64,000 nucleotides of DNA from Lutibacter sp. B1 (GCF_012524075.1 NZ_JAAZUI010000001.1:290990-354989); one strand, 5' to 3'; counted from the first letter of the stretch, positions 1 through 8,990 are shown. The notes: generated by a model not told the origin, from the sequence alone. A program made the numbers and translations.

Positions 1-1
1 T

Positions 2-220
2 CTCACTGAATTGTTAGCTGAAGAATATAAAGAACAACAAATAGCATTTAACGCACTTGCACTGGGCTCTGTACAAACAGAAATGTTAGAAGAAGCATTC
101 CCCGGTTATAAAGCTCCTGTTTCAGCAAAAGAAATGGCACAATATTTTTTTAATTTTGCAACTACAGGGCATAAATACTATAATGGAAAAATATTGCAAG
201 TTTCTTCAACAACGCCATAA
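2..220 (+). CDS. C-terminal fragment of a short-chain dehydrogenase/reductase (SDR)
   Basis: The reading frame is open from the window edge, so this is the 3' end of a gene that begins further left; the TTG at position 11 is internal rather than a start. The 72 visible residues fit the end of an SDR-family oxidoreductase: a stretch resembling the region after the catalytic YxxxK (ALALGSVQTEM, like the usual PG.v.T.m), an AxExAQ helix and a final NGKILQVSS strand. The cofactor site and catalytic residues lie outside the window, so substrate and exact subfamily cannot be named. The next gene begins 3 bp after its stop, suggesting co-transcription with the SprT-like and manC genes. Confidence 0.7.
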   Translation, partial: LTELLAEEYKEQQIAFNALALGSVQTEMLEEAFPGYKAPVSAKEMAQYFFNFATTGHKYYNGKILQVSSTTP

Positions 221-223
221 TTT

Positions 224-811
224 ATGATTGAAACACTTTCAAAATACATCCCTGAAAATGCTGTTGATTTAGTTGAAGAAATTCTGATAGAACACCCTAT
301 AAAAATAAAAATAGTAAATAAACGAAATACCAAACATGGTGATTTTAAAAGAACTGTTGATGGGAAATTTCAAATAACAATAAATAAAACTTTAAATAAA
401 TACCAGTTTTTACTTACATTAATACACGAAATAGCCCATTTTGTGACCTACAAAAAAAGTAAAAATGTGAAACCTCACGGAATTGAGTGGAAACGTAATT
501 TTCAATATTTAATGCTTCCTTTTTTACAACCTAATATTTATCCACAAAATATACTTCCTCATTTAGCAAAATACCTTAAAAACCCCAAAGCAAGTACAGG
601 AGCTGATGTAAATTTAACATATGTATTAAATCAGTATGATAAAATATCAGGAAAGAATTTTATCTTTGAGCTTCAACATGGTAGTATTTTTACATTTAAT
701 AACAAAACCTATAAAAAAGGAAATATAAGACGAACGCGTTTTGAATGTGTTGAACTATCAACAAACAAAATTTATTTATTCAATCAAAATGCCGAAGTAA
801 AAAAACAATAA
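224..811 (+). CDS. SprT-like zinc metalloprotease-domain protein
   Basis: This 195-residue protein has the SprT-like signature: an HEIAH zinc-binding motif at residues 68-72, with a third candidate ligand His near residue 85 (PHG.EWK), as in SprT/Spartan-type minigluzincins. The C-terminal half (about 100-195) is beta-rich and lysine-rich; it lacks the clear CxxC pair of the zinc ribbon found in many SprT proteins. No signal peptide, so cytoplasmic. SprT-domain proteins in eukaryotes act on DNA-protein crosslinks; the bacterial role is poorly known, so only the fold and metal site are claimed. It lies 3 bp after the SDR gene and 7 bp before manC, consistent with one operon. Confidence 0.8.
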   Translation: MIETLSKYIPENAVDLVEEILIEHPIKIKIVNKRNTKHGDFKRTVDGKFQITINKTLNKYQFLLTLIHEIAHFVTYKKSKNVKPHGIEWKRNFQYLMLPFLQPNIYPQNILPHLAKYLKNPKASTGADVNLTYVLNQYDKISGKNFIFELQHGSIFTFNNKTYKKGNIRRTRFECVELSTNKIYLFNQNAEVKKQ

Positions 812-818
812 AACAACT

Positions 819-1895
819 ATGAACAAAAATTATTATGCAGTTATAATGGCTGGTGGTGTTGGATCTCGTTTTTGGCCAATAAGTACACAAAAATTCCCAA
901 AACAATTTCATGATATGTTAGGGACAGGTAATACACTTATACAAAAAACATTCAACCGTTTTGAAAATTTGATTCCTTCAGAAAATATTTTAATTGCGAC
1001 AAACAAAAAATATGAAGACTTGGTTTTAAAACAATTACCTAAAGCAACAAAAAAACAATTGCTTTTAGAACCAGCCATGCGAAACACGGCACCATGCATT
1101 TTATACAGTGCATTTAAAATTTATAATGAAAACCCTGATGGAATAATGATTGTAGCTCCATCCGATCACTGGATTGAAAATGAAAGTGAGTTTTTAGAAA
1201 ACATACAAACATCGTTTGATTTTTGTACTGAAAATGATGCTTTGTTAACACTAGGTATCCAACCAACACATCCCAATACAGGTTATGGTTATATACAATT
1301 TAAACAATCGGAAAACGCATTAAAAGAAGTTAAAAACTTTACTGAAAAACCTAATTTTGAAACCGCAAAACAGTTTTTAGAGAGCGGAGATTACCTTTGG
1401 AATGCAGGTATTTTTGTTTGGAGTGTAAAAAGTATTTTAAAGGCTTTTGAAACTTTTTTACCTGAAATGTTTGATCTATTTCAAAAAGGAAATACTTGTT
1501 ACAATACTAAAACAGAAGAAAATTTTATTGAAGAAAACTATGCGTGTTCAGAAAATATTTCAATTGACTTTGGTATTATGGAAAAAGCAATAAATGTTTT
1601 TGTTTTACCTATAAACTTTGATTGGAATGATTTAGGCACTTGGGGTTCTTTATACAATAAATTAGGAAAAGATGAAAACCAAAACGCTACTGTTGGAGGA
1701 GAAATTATTTTTAGGGATGCCAAAAATAATATAGTAAAAACTCAAAAAGGAAAACGTGTTGTAATACAAGGATTAAATGATTATATTGTAGTTGAAAAAG
1801 AAGATGTTATTTTAATCTTCCCAAAAGACAAAGAACAAGAAATCAAACAAATAACCGAAGAAGTTAAAGTAAAATTTGGAGATAAATTTGTATAA
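819..1895 (+). CDS. manC: mannose-1-phosphate guanylyltransferase (GDP-mannose pyrophosphorylase)
   Basis: The protein makes GDP-mannose from mannose-1-phosphate and GTP, a precursor for surface polysaccharide and GDP-fucose. Seen in the sequence: the nucleotidyltransferase P-loop-like motif AGGVGSRFWP at residues 11-20, the FPKQF motif just after it, the sugar-binding EKP motif (FTEKPNF), and NAGIFVW. At 358 residues it is the short, monofunctional type without a C-terminal phosphomannose isomerase cupin domain. No signal peptide. It sits 7 bp after the SprT-like gene and 11 bp before the DUF389 gene. The nearby genes do not form a recognisable polysaccharide cluster, so this is probably the housekeeping copy. 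Confidence 0.9.
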   Translation: MNKNYYAVIMAGGVGSRFWPISTQKFPKQFHDMLGTGNTLIQKTFNRFENLIPSENILIATNKKYEDLVLKQLPKATKKQLLLEPAMRNTAPCILYSAFKIYNENPDGIMIVAPSDHWIENESEFLENIQTSFDFCTENDALLTLGIQPTHPNTGYGYIQFKQSENALKEVKNFTEKPNFETAKQFLESGDYLWNAGIFVWSVKSILKAFETFLPEMFDLFQKGNTCYNTKTEENFIEENYACSENISIDFGIMEKAINVFVLPINFDWNDLGTWGSLYNKLGKDENQNATVGGEIIFRDAKNNIVKTQKGKRVVIQGLNDYIVVEKEDVILIFPKDKEQEIKQITEEVKVKFGDKFV

Positions 1896-1906
1896 TAAAA
1901 TTGAAT

Positions 1907-3340
1907 ATGGAAAATATCCCTTCAAACCAATCAACTAATCATTCAAACTCTAACACACCTAATAGTGAGAGTGACTTTAAAAATATTTGGGAAAGTATAA
2001 AAGCTTTTCTAAAAGACTTGTTAGATATTAGGAATGATACCGACAAAAAAGGCACCATTGAAGATATTAAAGGAAATATATCTATGAAAGGCCATACCGC
2101 TTGGGTTTTGGTTTTTTCAATTTTAATAGCCTCTATTGGTTTAAATGTTAGCAGTACGGCTGTTGTTATTGGAGCCATGCTTATTTCGCCTTTAATGGGT
2201 CCAATTTTAGGAATTGGCCTTTCTATAGGTATTAACGATGTTGATACACTAAGACGCTCTTTAATTAACTTAGGCGTTATGGTTGGACTTAGTTTAGCAA
2301 CTTCATTTATATTCTTTTTAATTCCTTTATTTAGAACTGAAACTCCCGAACTTTTAGCAAGAACCGCACCTGATGTTCGCGATGTTTTTATTGCAATTGC
2401 AGGTGGTTTGGCATTAATTATTGCACTAAGTAGAAGAAACCAACAAACAAATACTATAGCAGGTGTAGCTATAGCAACAGCTTTAATGCCTCCTTTATGT
2501 ACTGCAGGTTACGGTTTAGCAACCTGGAATTTAAGTTACTTTGGAGGCGCTATGTTTTTATTTACAATTAACACTATTTTTATTGCTTTGGCAACCTTTG
2601 TAATTGTAAAATTTCTACATTTTCCAATGGTAAAATATATAAATTCAGCTAAAAGAAAACGCATTTCACAAATAGCTTCTTTTATAGCTTTTATTGTTTT
2701 AGCAGGTAGTGTGTATATGTTTCTTAATTTATTAAAAGAAGACCAATTTAAACAAAATGCCCAAAAGTTAATAAATGATATAAAAGAGACAGGAATTAGT
2801 ATTATTGATGAAGAAGACAAAAATATCAATTACAAAAAAAGAAGTGTTACACTTGTGGTTTATGGTAATAAATTACGAAAAGAAGAAATTGAAAATTGGG
2901 TTGCTAAACTTCCTGATTATGGGTTAGATAATACCAGTTTAATTGTGCATCAAGGTATAGATGATTCTGACATTAGAAATGAAGTGAAAAACTTAACCGA
3001 TTTATATACCCAAAATCAGAAAATTATTTCTTCACGTGATGAATCTATCAAAGAAAAGGAAGACAGAATTAAACTTTTAGAATTAGAATTATCTAAGTAT
3101 TACAACTCTCAAATTCCTTTTGTTCAAGTTAGCAAAGAAGCTCAAATAAATTACAACGGTTTATCTCAATTAAGCTTTGCTAAAGTTATTAAAACTAATT
3201 TTAATACTATAGACACTATAACGGTATTTAATGCAAAATGGTATGATACTGTACCAAATACTTCACAACAAGAAATACTCTTAAAAAAATGGCTTAAAAC
3301 CCGTTTAAATTTAGATACTTTAATTGTTAATAAAGAATAA
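1907..3340 (+). CDS. DUF389-family inner-membrane protein
   Basis: A polytopic membrane protein of about 477 residues. The N-terminal tail (residues 1-60) is polar and Asn/Ser-rich. Then comes the DUF389 core with about six hydrophobic helices, including the family-typical segment VVIGAMLISPLMGPILGIG near residues 85-105 and a second GGLALIIALSRRN block. The C-terminal 170 residues are soluble, with a charged coiled-coil stretch around residues 385-405. Function in the family is not established. I chose the ATG at 1907 over the TTG at 1901 because the initiator would otherwise be followed immediately by N-M. Translationally close to manC (11 bp) and closed by a strong terminator. Confidence 0.75.
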   Translation: MENIPSNQSTNHSNSNTPNSESDFKNIWESIKAFLKDLLDIRNDTDKKGTIEDIKGNISMKGHTAWVLVFSILIASIGLNVSSTAVVIGAMLISPLMGPILGIGLSIGINDVDTLRRSLINLGVMVGLSLATSFIFFLIPLFRTETPELLARTAPDVRDVFIAIAGGLALIIALSRRNQQTNTIAGVAIATALMPPLCTAGYGLATWNLSYFGGAMFLFTINTIFIALATFVIVKFLHFPMVKYINSAKRKRISQIASFIAFIVLAGSVYMFLNLLKEDQFKQNAQKLINDIKETGISIIDEEDKNINYKKRSVTLVVYGNKLRKEEIENWVAKLPDYGLDNTSLIVHQGIDDSDIRNEVKNLTDLYTQNQKIISSRDESIKEKEDRIKLLELELSKYYNSQIPFVQVSKEAQINYNGLSQLSFAKVIKTNFNTIDTITVFNAKWYDTVPNTSQQEILLKKWLKTRLNLDTLIVNKE

Positions 3341-3373
3341 AAAAAGCGAGCAAATTATTTGCTCGCTTTTTTT
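3341..3373 (+). terminator. Rho-independent terminator after the DUF389 gene
   Basis: A perfect 9-bp stem (GCGAGCAAA / TTTGCTCGC, 3346-3366) with a 3-nt loop, preceded by an A-run and followed by an eight-base T-run. The flanking A and T runs mean it can also stop the leftward transcript of the two tRNAs. Confidence 0.92.
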
Positions 3374-3374
3374 G

Positions 3375-3455
<81 letters not shown>

Positions 3456-3500
3456 TTAGTTTTTAAACTAAAAAACTTCTCTAATAATGAGAAGTTTTAG

Positions 3501-3573
3501 TGACCGGGCTGGGGCTCGAACCCAGGACCACCTCCTTAAAAGGGAGGTGCTCTACCAACTGAGCTACCAGGTC
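3501..3573 (-). tRNA. tRNA-Lys (TTT)
   Basis: The minus strand gives a 73-nt class I tRNA with D-arm GCTCAGTTGGTAGAGC, anticodon loop CTTTTAA (anticodon TTT) on a CCTCC/GGAGG stem, and T-arm CTGGGTTCGAGCCCCAG. The acceptor strands GACCTGG and CCCGGTC contain one T-C mismatch at pair 5:68. CCA is not encoded. The gene precedes tRNA-Tyr on the same strand. Confidence 0.93.
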
Positions 3574-3635
3574 ATTTTTTTCCTTTTTAGCGGGTGCAAA
3601 TATAAAGGTAATTTTTAAAAAAACAAACTTCTTTT

Positions 3636-4403
3636 CTATTTTGTTTCATTTAAATATGCTTCCCTAACTTTCATAAATAAATTAGAAGAATATACAAAAT
3701 TTACAATCGCCTCATTTTCAGTTTTAAATATCTCTTTATTGGTTCCTTCCCACGCTTTTACACCATCTTTTAAAAAAATAATTTTTTCTCCAATTTCCAT
3801 AACCGAATTCATATCATGTGAATTTATTACAGTTATCATTTCATATTCTTTTGTAATTTCCTGAATTAAATTATCAATTACAATCGCTGTATTTGGGTCT
3901 AAACCTGAATTTGGTTCGTCACAAAATAAATATTTTGGATTCATTACAATTGCTCTTGCAATTGCCACACGTTTTTGCATTCCGCCTGATAATTCTGCCG
4001 GGAATTTTTTATTTGAATTATCTAAATGTACCCTGTTCAACACAAAATTTACACGCTCTAACATTTCAGAATATGTTTTTTTTGTAAACATTTTCAAAGG
4101 AAACATTACATTCTCTTCTACAGTTAAAGAATCGTATAAAGCACCTCCTTGAAACACCATCCCAATTTCTTGTCTTAATTGCCTTTGCTGTTTAATATCT
4201 AATTCTGTATGCTTTCTTCCGTCAAAAGAAATAATTCCCTTTTCAGGAATATGTAATCCTAATAAGCATTTTAAAAAAACCGTTTTACCCGATCCGCTCT
4301 GGCCAATAATCATACTGGTTTTTCCTTTTTCAAATGTTGTGGAAATTCCTTTTAAAACAGGTACTTCTTTAAATTCCTTATATAAATTTTTAACTTCTAT
4401 CAT
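3636..4403 (-). CDS. ABC transporter ATP-binding protein, MlaF-like
   Basis: This 255-residue ATPase powers a MlaE-type ABC transporter, a family that moves phospholipids or other hydrophobic compounds between inner and outer membrane. Visible motifs are Walker A GQSGSGKT at residues 34-41, the Q-loop region, the signature LSGGMQKR near residue 140, Walker B YLFCDEP and a switch His in NSHD. It starts directly after the stop of the MlaE-like permease upstream, so the two are translationally coupled. An MCE-domain (MlaD) subunit, the usual third partner, is not found next to them, so it must be encoded elsewhere. No signal peptide; cytoplasmic side of the inner membrane. Confidence 0.9.
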   Translation of the reverse strand: MIEVKNLYKEFKEVPVLKGISTTFEKGKTSMIIGQSGSGKTVFLKCLLGLHIPEKGIISFDGRKHTELDIKQQRQLRQEIGMVFQGGALYDSLTVEENVMFPLKMFTKKTYSEMLERVNFVLNRVHLDNSNKKFPAELSGGMQKRVAIARAIVMNPKYLFCDEPNSGLDPNTAIVIDNLIQEITKEYEMITVINSHDMNSVMEIGEKIIFLKDGVKAWEGTNKEIFKTENEAIVNFVYSSNLFMKVREAYLNETK

Positions 4404-5144
4404 TTAACCTAAAAGCATTTGAGTTAAAAAATAATTTAATAAAATTATAACAACACTAGTCCAAACAACAGCTTGTGTACTTGCTCTTCCAACTTCTAAA
4501 GAACCTCCTTTAACATAGTAGCCATGATAAGCAGGTATAGTTACTATTACAAAAGCAAAAACCAATGTTTTTATTATTGCATATTTTACATAATACGGAT
4601 TAAATTCAAATTGAATACCATATAAAAAATCTTCACTATAAAATAAATCGGTTAATAAACCCGCACAATACCCTCCCAGTATTCCTAAAAACATAGCTAA
4701 TAAAATGAGTAAAGGATAAAATAATAATGTAGAAATAATTTTAGGTAATACTAAATAATTTAAAGAGTTAATTCCCATCACTTCTAACGCATCTATCTGT
4801 TCCGTAACTCTCATTGTTCCAATACTTGAAGCAATATATGAACCAACTTTACCTGCTAAAATAACAGACATAAATGTAGGTGCAAATTCTAAAATAACCG
4901 ATCGCCTTGTTGCAAAACCGATAATAAATTTGGGTATAAACGGATTATCAACATTTAAAGCCATTTGTATAGCAATTACCGCTCCTACAAAAAATGAAAT
5001 AAAAACTATTATTCCTAATGATTTTAAACCTAAATCTTCAATTTCTCTAAAGAACATTTCTTTAAAAACTGACCATTTTTGAGGCTTTTTAAAAACTTGT
5101 TTCAGCATTAAAAAATACTTTCCAACATGTTCTATGTAGTTCAT
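4404..5144 (-). CDS. ABC transporter permease, MlaE-like
   Basis: A 246-residue integral membrane protein of the MlaE/YrbE family, partner of the ATPase encoded immediately downstream. About five hydrophobic helices are visible, and the family-typical region is present: FFVGAVIAIQMA (near residues 49-60), EFAPTFMSVILAGKVGSYIASSIGTMRVTEQIDALEVMGI (residues ~86-125, containing the EQIDAL.VMG motif) and a C-terminal hydrophobic segment. The amphipathic N-terminus (residues 1-35) lacks a cleavable signal. First gene of the two-gene operon, divergent from the alkaline phosphatase gene. Confidence 0.9.
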   Translation of the reverse strand: MNYIEHVGKYFLMLKQVFKKPQKWSVFKEMFFREIEDLGLKSLGIIVFISFFVGAVIAIQMALNVDNPFIPKFIIGFATRRSVILEFAPTFMSVILAGKVGSYIASSIGTMRVTEQIDALEVMGINSLNYLVLPKIISTLLFYPLLILLAMFLGILGGYCAGLLTDLFYSEDFLYGIQFEFNPYYVKYAIIKTLVFAFVIVTIPAYHGYYVKGGSLEVGRASTQAVVWTSVVIILLNYFLTQMLLG

Positions 5145-5232
5145 TTAAATTACTTTTTGGCTAAAATATTAAATTAATGTAAGGTATATTCCTTTTGTAA
5201 CATAAATTTAATATTACCCATTAAAAAAATAG

Positions 5233-5240
5233 TAATTTTG
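5233..5240 (+). promoter_or_regulatory. Putative -7 box for the alkaline phosphatase gene
   Basis: TAATTTTG matches the Bacteroidota -7 consensus TANNTTTG and lies 30 bp before the ATG at 5271. No convincing TTG -33 element at the expected spacing, so this rests on one box. Confidence 0.35.
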
Positions 5241-5270
5241 AAAATATTTATTCTTTTAAACTAATTTCTA

Positions 5271-6959
5271 ATGAAGAAACTATTTTTATTAATTTTTGTA
5301 GGCTTTACGTTTATACAATGTATCGCTGTAAAATCAAGCACTACCACTGCCACACCTGTTAAAAATTCGAATGTAACTGTTGTTGAAAAAACAAATCAAC
5401 CTAAAACAAAACTTGTTGTTGGTGTAGTAGTTGATCAAATGAGGTATGATTATTTAGTTAAATTTTATGATAAATATGGTGATGGCGGATTTAAACGGTT
5501 AATGAATGATGGCTATAATTTAAAAAATGTTCATTATAATTATATTCCTACTTATACAGCTGTTGGACATACATCAATATATACAGGAACAACACCTGTA
5601 AATCATGGAATTATTTCTAATAACTGGTATGATAAATATGAAAAAAAATCTATTTATTGTGTTGATGATGCTTCTTATCAAACCGTTGGAGCAAATTCCG
5701 GAGGAAATAAATCGCCTCACAGAATGTTAACCACTACCATTACCGATCAGCTACATTTAGCACAAAATATGAAAGGCAAAACTATAGGAATAGCCATTAA
5801 AGACAGGTCTGCTATTTTACCCGCAGGGCATACAGCAAATGCTGCCTATTGGTTTGAAGGAGGTGATGTAGGAAAATTTATAAGTAGTACTTTTTATATG
5901 AATAATTTACCTAGTTGGGTAACCGATTTTAATAATTCGGGTAAAGCAAACAATTATTTAAATGAAACTTGGGATACGTATTATGACATTTCAACATATA
6001 CTGAAACTTTACCAGACAATAATGAGTTTGAAGGATTATTTAAAGGAAAAAACACACCTACTTTTCCTTATAATTTAGCCGAATTAAGAAAAACAAATGG
6101 TAATTACAACTTAATTAAAGGGATTCCTGCAGGAAATTCAATTACAACCGATTTTGCTGAAGCCGCTATAATTGGAGAAAATTTAGGTAAATCGGATTAT
6201 ACAGATTTTATAGCAATTAGTTACTCGAGTACTGACTATGTTGGTCATCAATTTGGAGTTAATGCAAAAGAGTTAGAAGATACTTATATTAGATTGGATA
6301 AAGACTTAGAAAGACTTTTAAATTTTTTAGATACACAAGTAGGTAAAAATAAATATACGCTTTTTTTAACTGCCGATCATGCAGCTGTACAAGTTCCTTC
6401 TTACTTAAATTCTTTAAAAATTCCTGCAGGCTATTTTAATGCAAGTGAATTTGAAGATTATGTAAATAATATTACTTTAAAATATTTTAATTCTTCTGAT
6501 TTGGTAGAAGATATCTCTAACTATCAAATATTTTTAAATAAAGATAAAATAAGAGAATTGAATTTAGACGTTCATAAAGTATCTCAGGTAATAGCCGATG
6601 AGATCATCAGTTTTGAAAACGTCTATAAATCTGTTACAGCACTTACATTACAATCAACAAGTTTTTCATCAGGTATATTACAAATACTTCAAAAAGGCTA
6701 TAACCAAAAATTTTCAGGTGATGTATTATTTATCCCTAATCCATCAACGGTAACTTACTCTAAAACCGGAACTACTCATGGCTCCGGATATATTTATGAC
6801 ACTCATGTGCCATTAATTTTTTATGGAAACAACATCAAACAAGGAAAATCGGATGTTTATTACCCAATTGTTGATATAGCTCCAACTATTTCAAGTTTAT
6901 TAAATATTACCGAACCAAATGGTTGTACAGGAACAACCATTATTGAAGTTTTAAAATAA
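5271..6959 (+). CDS. pafA: PafA-like alkaline phosphatase (lipoprotein)
   Basis: A 562-residue phosphomonoesterase of the alkaline phosphatase superfamily that would release phosphate from organic phosphate esters outside the inner membrane. It has a lipoprotein signal (hydrophobic residues 3-16, then Cys17). The catalytic layout fits PafA: metal ligand D55 (VVVDQMRYD), a nucleophile Thr in TYTAVGH (T96, four residues before His), an Asn in the NNWYD motif (about 118), the KDRS segment supplying Lys and Arg to the phosphate, and metal ligands STDYVGH, TADH and THGSG. The KxR pair separates monoesterase PafA from diesterase NPP relatives. Single gene with its own promoter and terminator. Family assignment is firm; substrate range is inferred. 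Confidence 0.88.
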   Translation: MKKLFLLIFVGFTFIQCIAVKSSTTTATPVKNSNVTVVEKTNQPKTKLVVGVVVDQMRYDYLVKFYDKYGDGGFKRLMNDGYNLKNVHYNYIPTYTAVGHTSIYTGTTPVNHGIISNNWYDKYEKKSIYCVDDASYQTVGANSGGNKSPHRMLTTTITDQLHLAQNMKGKTIGIAIKDRSAILPAGHTANAAYWFEGGDVGKFISSTFYMNNLPSWVTDFNNSGKANNYLNETWDTYYDISTYTETLPDNNEFEGLFKGKNTPTFPYNLAELRKTNGNYNLIKGIPAGNSITTDFAEAAIIGENLGKSDYTDFIAISYSSTDYVGHQFGVNAKELEDTYIRLDKDLERLLNFLDTQVGKNKYTLFLTADHAAVQVPSYLNSLKIPAGYFNASEFEDYVNNITLKYFNSSDLVEDISNYQIFLNKDKIRELNLDVHKVSQVIADEIISFENVYKSVTALTLQSTSFSSGILQILQKGYNQKFSGDVLFIPNPSTVTYSKTGTTHGSGYIYDTHVPLIFYGNNIKQGKSDVYYPIVDIAPTISSLLNITEPNGCTGTTIIEVLK

Positions 6960-6960
6960 A

Positions 6961-6990
6961 AAAAAGCCCTCAAAATGAGGGCTTTTTTTT
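6961..6990. terminator. Bidirectional terminator between convergent genes
   Basis: A GCCCTCA/TGAGGGC stem (6966-6982) with a 3-nt loop, A-run on the left and T-run on the right. It lies between the stops of pafA and the leftward KE-rich gene (whose stop it touches) and can act for both. Confidence 0.92.
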
Positions 6991-7612
6991 ATTGATTATT
7001 TTCAGGAATTAATATTTTTTCTAACTCCTCTTTTTCTTTTTTTACTCTTTCTTTTTCCTTTTCAACTTTTTCATCAAGTTCATCTAGTTTTTGCTCTGCT
7101 TTTTTAATTTTTTCTTCTTTAAGTATGGCTTCTTCTTTGGTTATTTTTTTCTTTTCTTTTTCTTCATTTAACCTTTCTTTAGCTTTTTGAACTTTTTCTC
7201 TACCTGATCTCACAACCTCATCACTTTCACGAATTTTATCCTCTTTATCTTTCACTTTATTTTTGGCTTGTTCAGATCTCATTTTTCCAAATTCTCTTCC
7301 GCTCATGTCTCCTTTTTGCTTTCCATACTCATTACCTTTATCCATTTTTTCTTGAACCTGCTCTTTCTTTTCTTTCATTTTTCCCTCTCCTTCTCTCATC
7401 TTATCTTCCTTTTCTTTCATCATTTTATCCTTCTTTTCTTTCATTTCATCATCAACATCTTTCATTTTCTGCTCTTTCTTTTCCTTCATTTCTTTTGCTT
7501 TTTCAACATGCTCTTTTTTAGGTTCTTTCTTTTTTTGTTGAGCATTGATTGTACTAACTCCAACAAAAGCAAAAATCAAAAGTACTGATACAATAAATTT
7601 TAAATTCTTCAT
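6989..7612 (-). CDS. Secreted Lys/Glu-rich coiled-coil protein, function unknown
   Basis: A 207-residue protein with a clear Sec signal peptide (residues 1-24, cleavage around INAQ) followed by an almost entirely Lys/Glu/Met/Asp sequence with repeating K-M-K-E-K-K units. The pattern predicts a long alpha-helical or coiled-coil rod in the periplasm. No catalytic motif and no family I can name. The gene lies 12 bp downstream of a small lipoprotein gene on the same strand, so the two probably form an operon of envelope proteins. Low-complexity composition makes homology searches unreliable; it is accepted as real because of the signal peptide, length and clean terminator. Confidence 0.75.
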   Translation of the reverse strand: MKNLKFIVSVLLIFAFVGVSTINAQQKKKEPKKEHVEKAKEMKEKKEQKMKDVDDEMKEKKDKMMKEKEDKMREGEGKMKEKKEQVQEKMDKGNEYGKQKGDMSGREFGKMRSEQAKNKVKDKEDKIRESDEVVRSGREKVQKAKERLNEEKEKKKITKEEAILKEEKIKKAEQKLDELDEKVEKEKERVKKEKEELEKILIPENNQ

Positions 7613-7624
7613 AATTGCGCTATT

Positions 7625-7825
7625 TTAAATACTGTCTAATTCTTTAACTGCATCTTCAACCTCTTTTACTGTTTCATCTAATTGTTTAGTAGACTCTTGT
7701 ACATCGGTAGCTATTGAATCTATTTTTTGAATTGATTCTTCTACTTTTTTTTCTTCTTCCTTTTTATTATTGGTACAAGCTCCAAAAATAAATAGTGCTG
7801 TCATTAAAATTAAAAGTTTTTTCAT
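7625..7825 (-). CDS. Small lipoprotein with helical coiled-coil tail
   Basis: A 66-residue protein: signal peptide with lipobox FGAC (Cys17), then a polar NNKKEEEKK linker and a heptad-like helix rich in Glu, Lys, Val, Ile and Asp to the end (roughly residues 26-66). Size and build resemble Lpp-like or YgdI-like small lipoproteins, but no specific homologue is recognised. It is the first gene before the KE-rich secreted protein (12-bp gap), suggesting a shared role in the cell envelope. Upstream there are 64 bp of AT-rich sequence before the KAS III gene's stop. Confidence 0.75.
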   Translation of the reverse strand: MKKLLILMTALFIFGACTNNKKEEEKKVEESIQKIDSIATDVQESTKQLDETVKEVEDAVKELDSI

Positions 7826-7889
7826 AGAAATATATTTAATAATTAATATTAATAAGACACTAATTTGTCACATATATAATTAATGAACG

Positions 7890-8960
7890 CTAATATTTAT
7901 AAACTATTGCATTTATATTCATTCCTGCTCCTACTGATGCAAAAATTACAATATCTCCTTTATGTATTTCTTGATCTTCTATTTCTCCCTTTTTAATTAG
8001 ATCGAATAAGGTAGGTACAGTTGCTACAGAACTATTTCCCAAAGTATGAATACTCATAGGCATCACATTTTTAGGAACCGGCATCTTATGCAAACGATAA
8101 AATCGTTTAATTATAGCTTCATCCATTTTTTCATTTGCCTGATGAATAAATATCTTTTTAATATCTTTTATATCTATTTCACTTTTATCTAAGGCTGCTT
8201 TCATTGCTAAAGGAACATTATTTAATGCATACTCGTATATTTTGCGCCCATACATTTTTATATACCTTACATCCGGATCATCCGTTTTATCAAAAGAGTT
8301 TCCAAAAAACAGATAATAGCATTCATCTAATGTATCCGTTTGAGCTGCATAACTTAAAATTCCTTTTTTACTGGAGTTTTCTTCTGCTTCAACAATACAT
8401 GCTCCTGCTCCGTCAGAATAAATCATAGAATCTCTGTCGTGATCATCAATAACTCTCGACAGTGTTTCAGTTCCAATAACCAAACATTTTTTGGCTATAC
8501 CAACTTTAATATATGCTTCTGCCTGAATAACACCCTGTATCCAGCCTGGACAACCAAATAAAATATCGTACGCAACACATTTTGGGTTTTTAATACCTAA
8601 CCTGTATTTAACTCTAGAGGCTAAACTAGGTAAAATATCACTTTGTATCGCCGCACTTTTTACATCTCCAAAATTGTGAGCTAAAATTATATAATCTAAA
8701 TCTTCTTGGTTAATTCCTGCATCTTCAATTGCTTTTTTAGCGGCAAAATACCCTAAATCTGAAGAGTTTAAATCTTTAGTAGCGTAGCGCCTTTCTTCAA
8801 TTCCTGTAATTGCTCTAAATTTTTCAATAACCACTTCATTTTCATATTCAAATGGACTGCCGTCTTCTTTTAAAAATTTATTAGTTAAAAAGTCTGAATT
8901 CTTTTTTACAAGTGTAGGAATATAACTTCCTGTACCTGTTATTACTGAATTTATTATCAT
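7890..8960 (-). CDS. 3-oxoacyl-ACP synthase III-like enzyme (KAS III / FabH superfamily)
   Basis: A 356-residue thiolase-fold condensing enzyme. The KAS III catalytic triad is visible: Cys137 in FGCPGW, His in IFIHQAN (about residue 280) and Asn in LGNSS (about 310). FabH-type enzymes join an acyl-CoA primer to malonyl-ACP at the start of fatty acid or polyketide synthesis. The extended loop near residues 205-235 and the lack of neighbouring fab genes suggest a stand-alone paralogue rather than the housekeeping fabH, which usually lies near plsX or rpmF. Primer and product cannot be told from sequence. Cytoplasmic; 30 bp from the haemoglobin gene upstream on the same strand. Confidence 0.85.
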   Translation of the reverse strand: MIINSVITGTGSYIPTLVKKNSDFLTNKFLKEDGSPFEYENEVVIEKFRAITGIEERRYATKDLNSSDLGYFAAKKAIEDAGINQEDLDYIILAHNFGDVKSAAIQSDILPSLASRVKYRLGIKNPKCVAYDILFGCPGWIQGVIQAEAYIKVGIAKKCLVIGTETLSRVIDDHDRDSMIYSDGAGACIVEAEENSSKKGILSYAAQTDTLDECYYLFFGNSFDKTDDPDVRYIKMYGRKIYEYALNNVPLAMKAALDKSEIDIKDIKKIFIHQANEKMDEAIIKRFYRLHKMPVPKNVMPMSIHTLGNSSVATVPTLFDLIKKGEIEDQEIHKGDIVIFASVGAGMNINAIVYKY

Positions 8961-8990
8961 AATTTATTTTTGAACGGTAAATTTAAAAAT

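Noticed and set aside
7268..7588. Open frame of 106 codons opposite the KE-rich gene, rich in Phe/Leu/His
   Set aside because: It is the antisense image of Lys/Glu-rich codons; no start context and no plausible protein.
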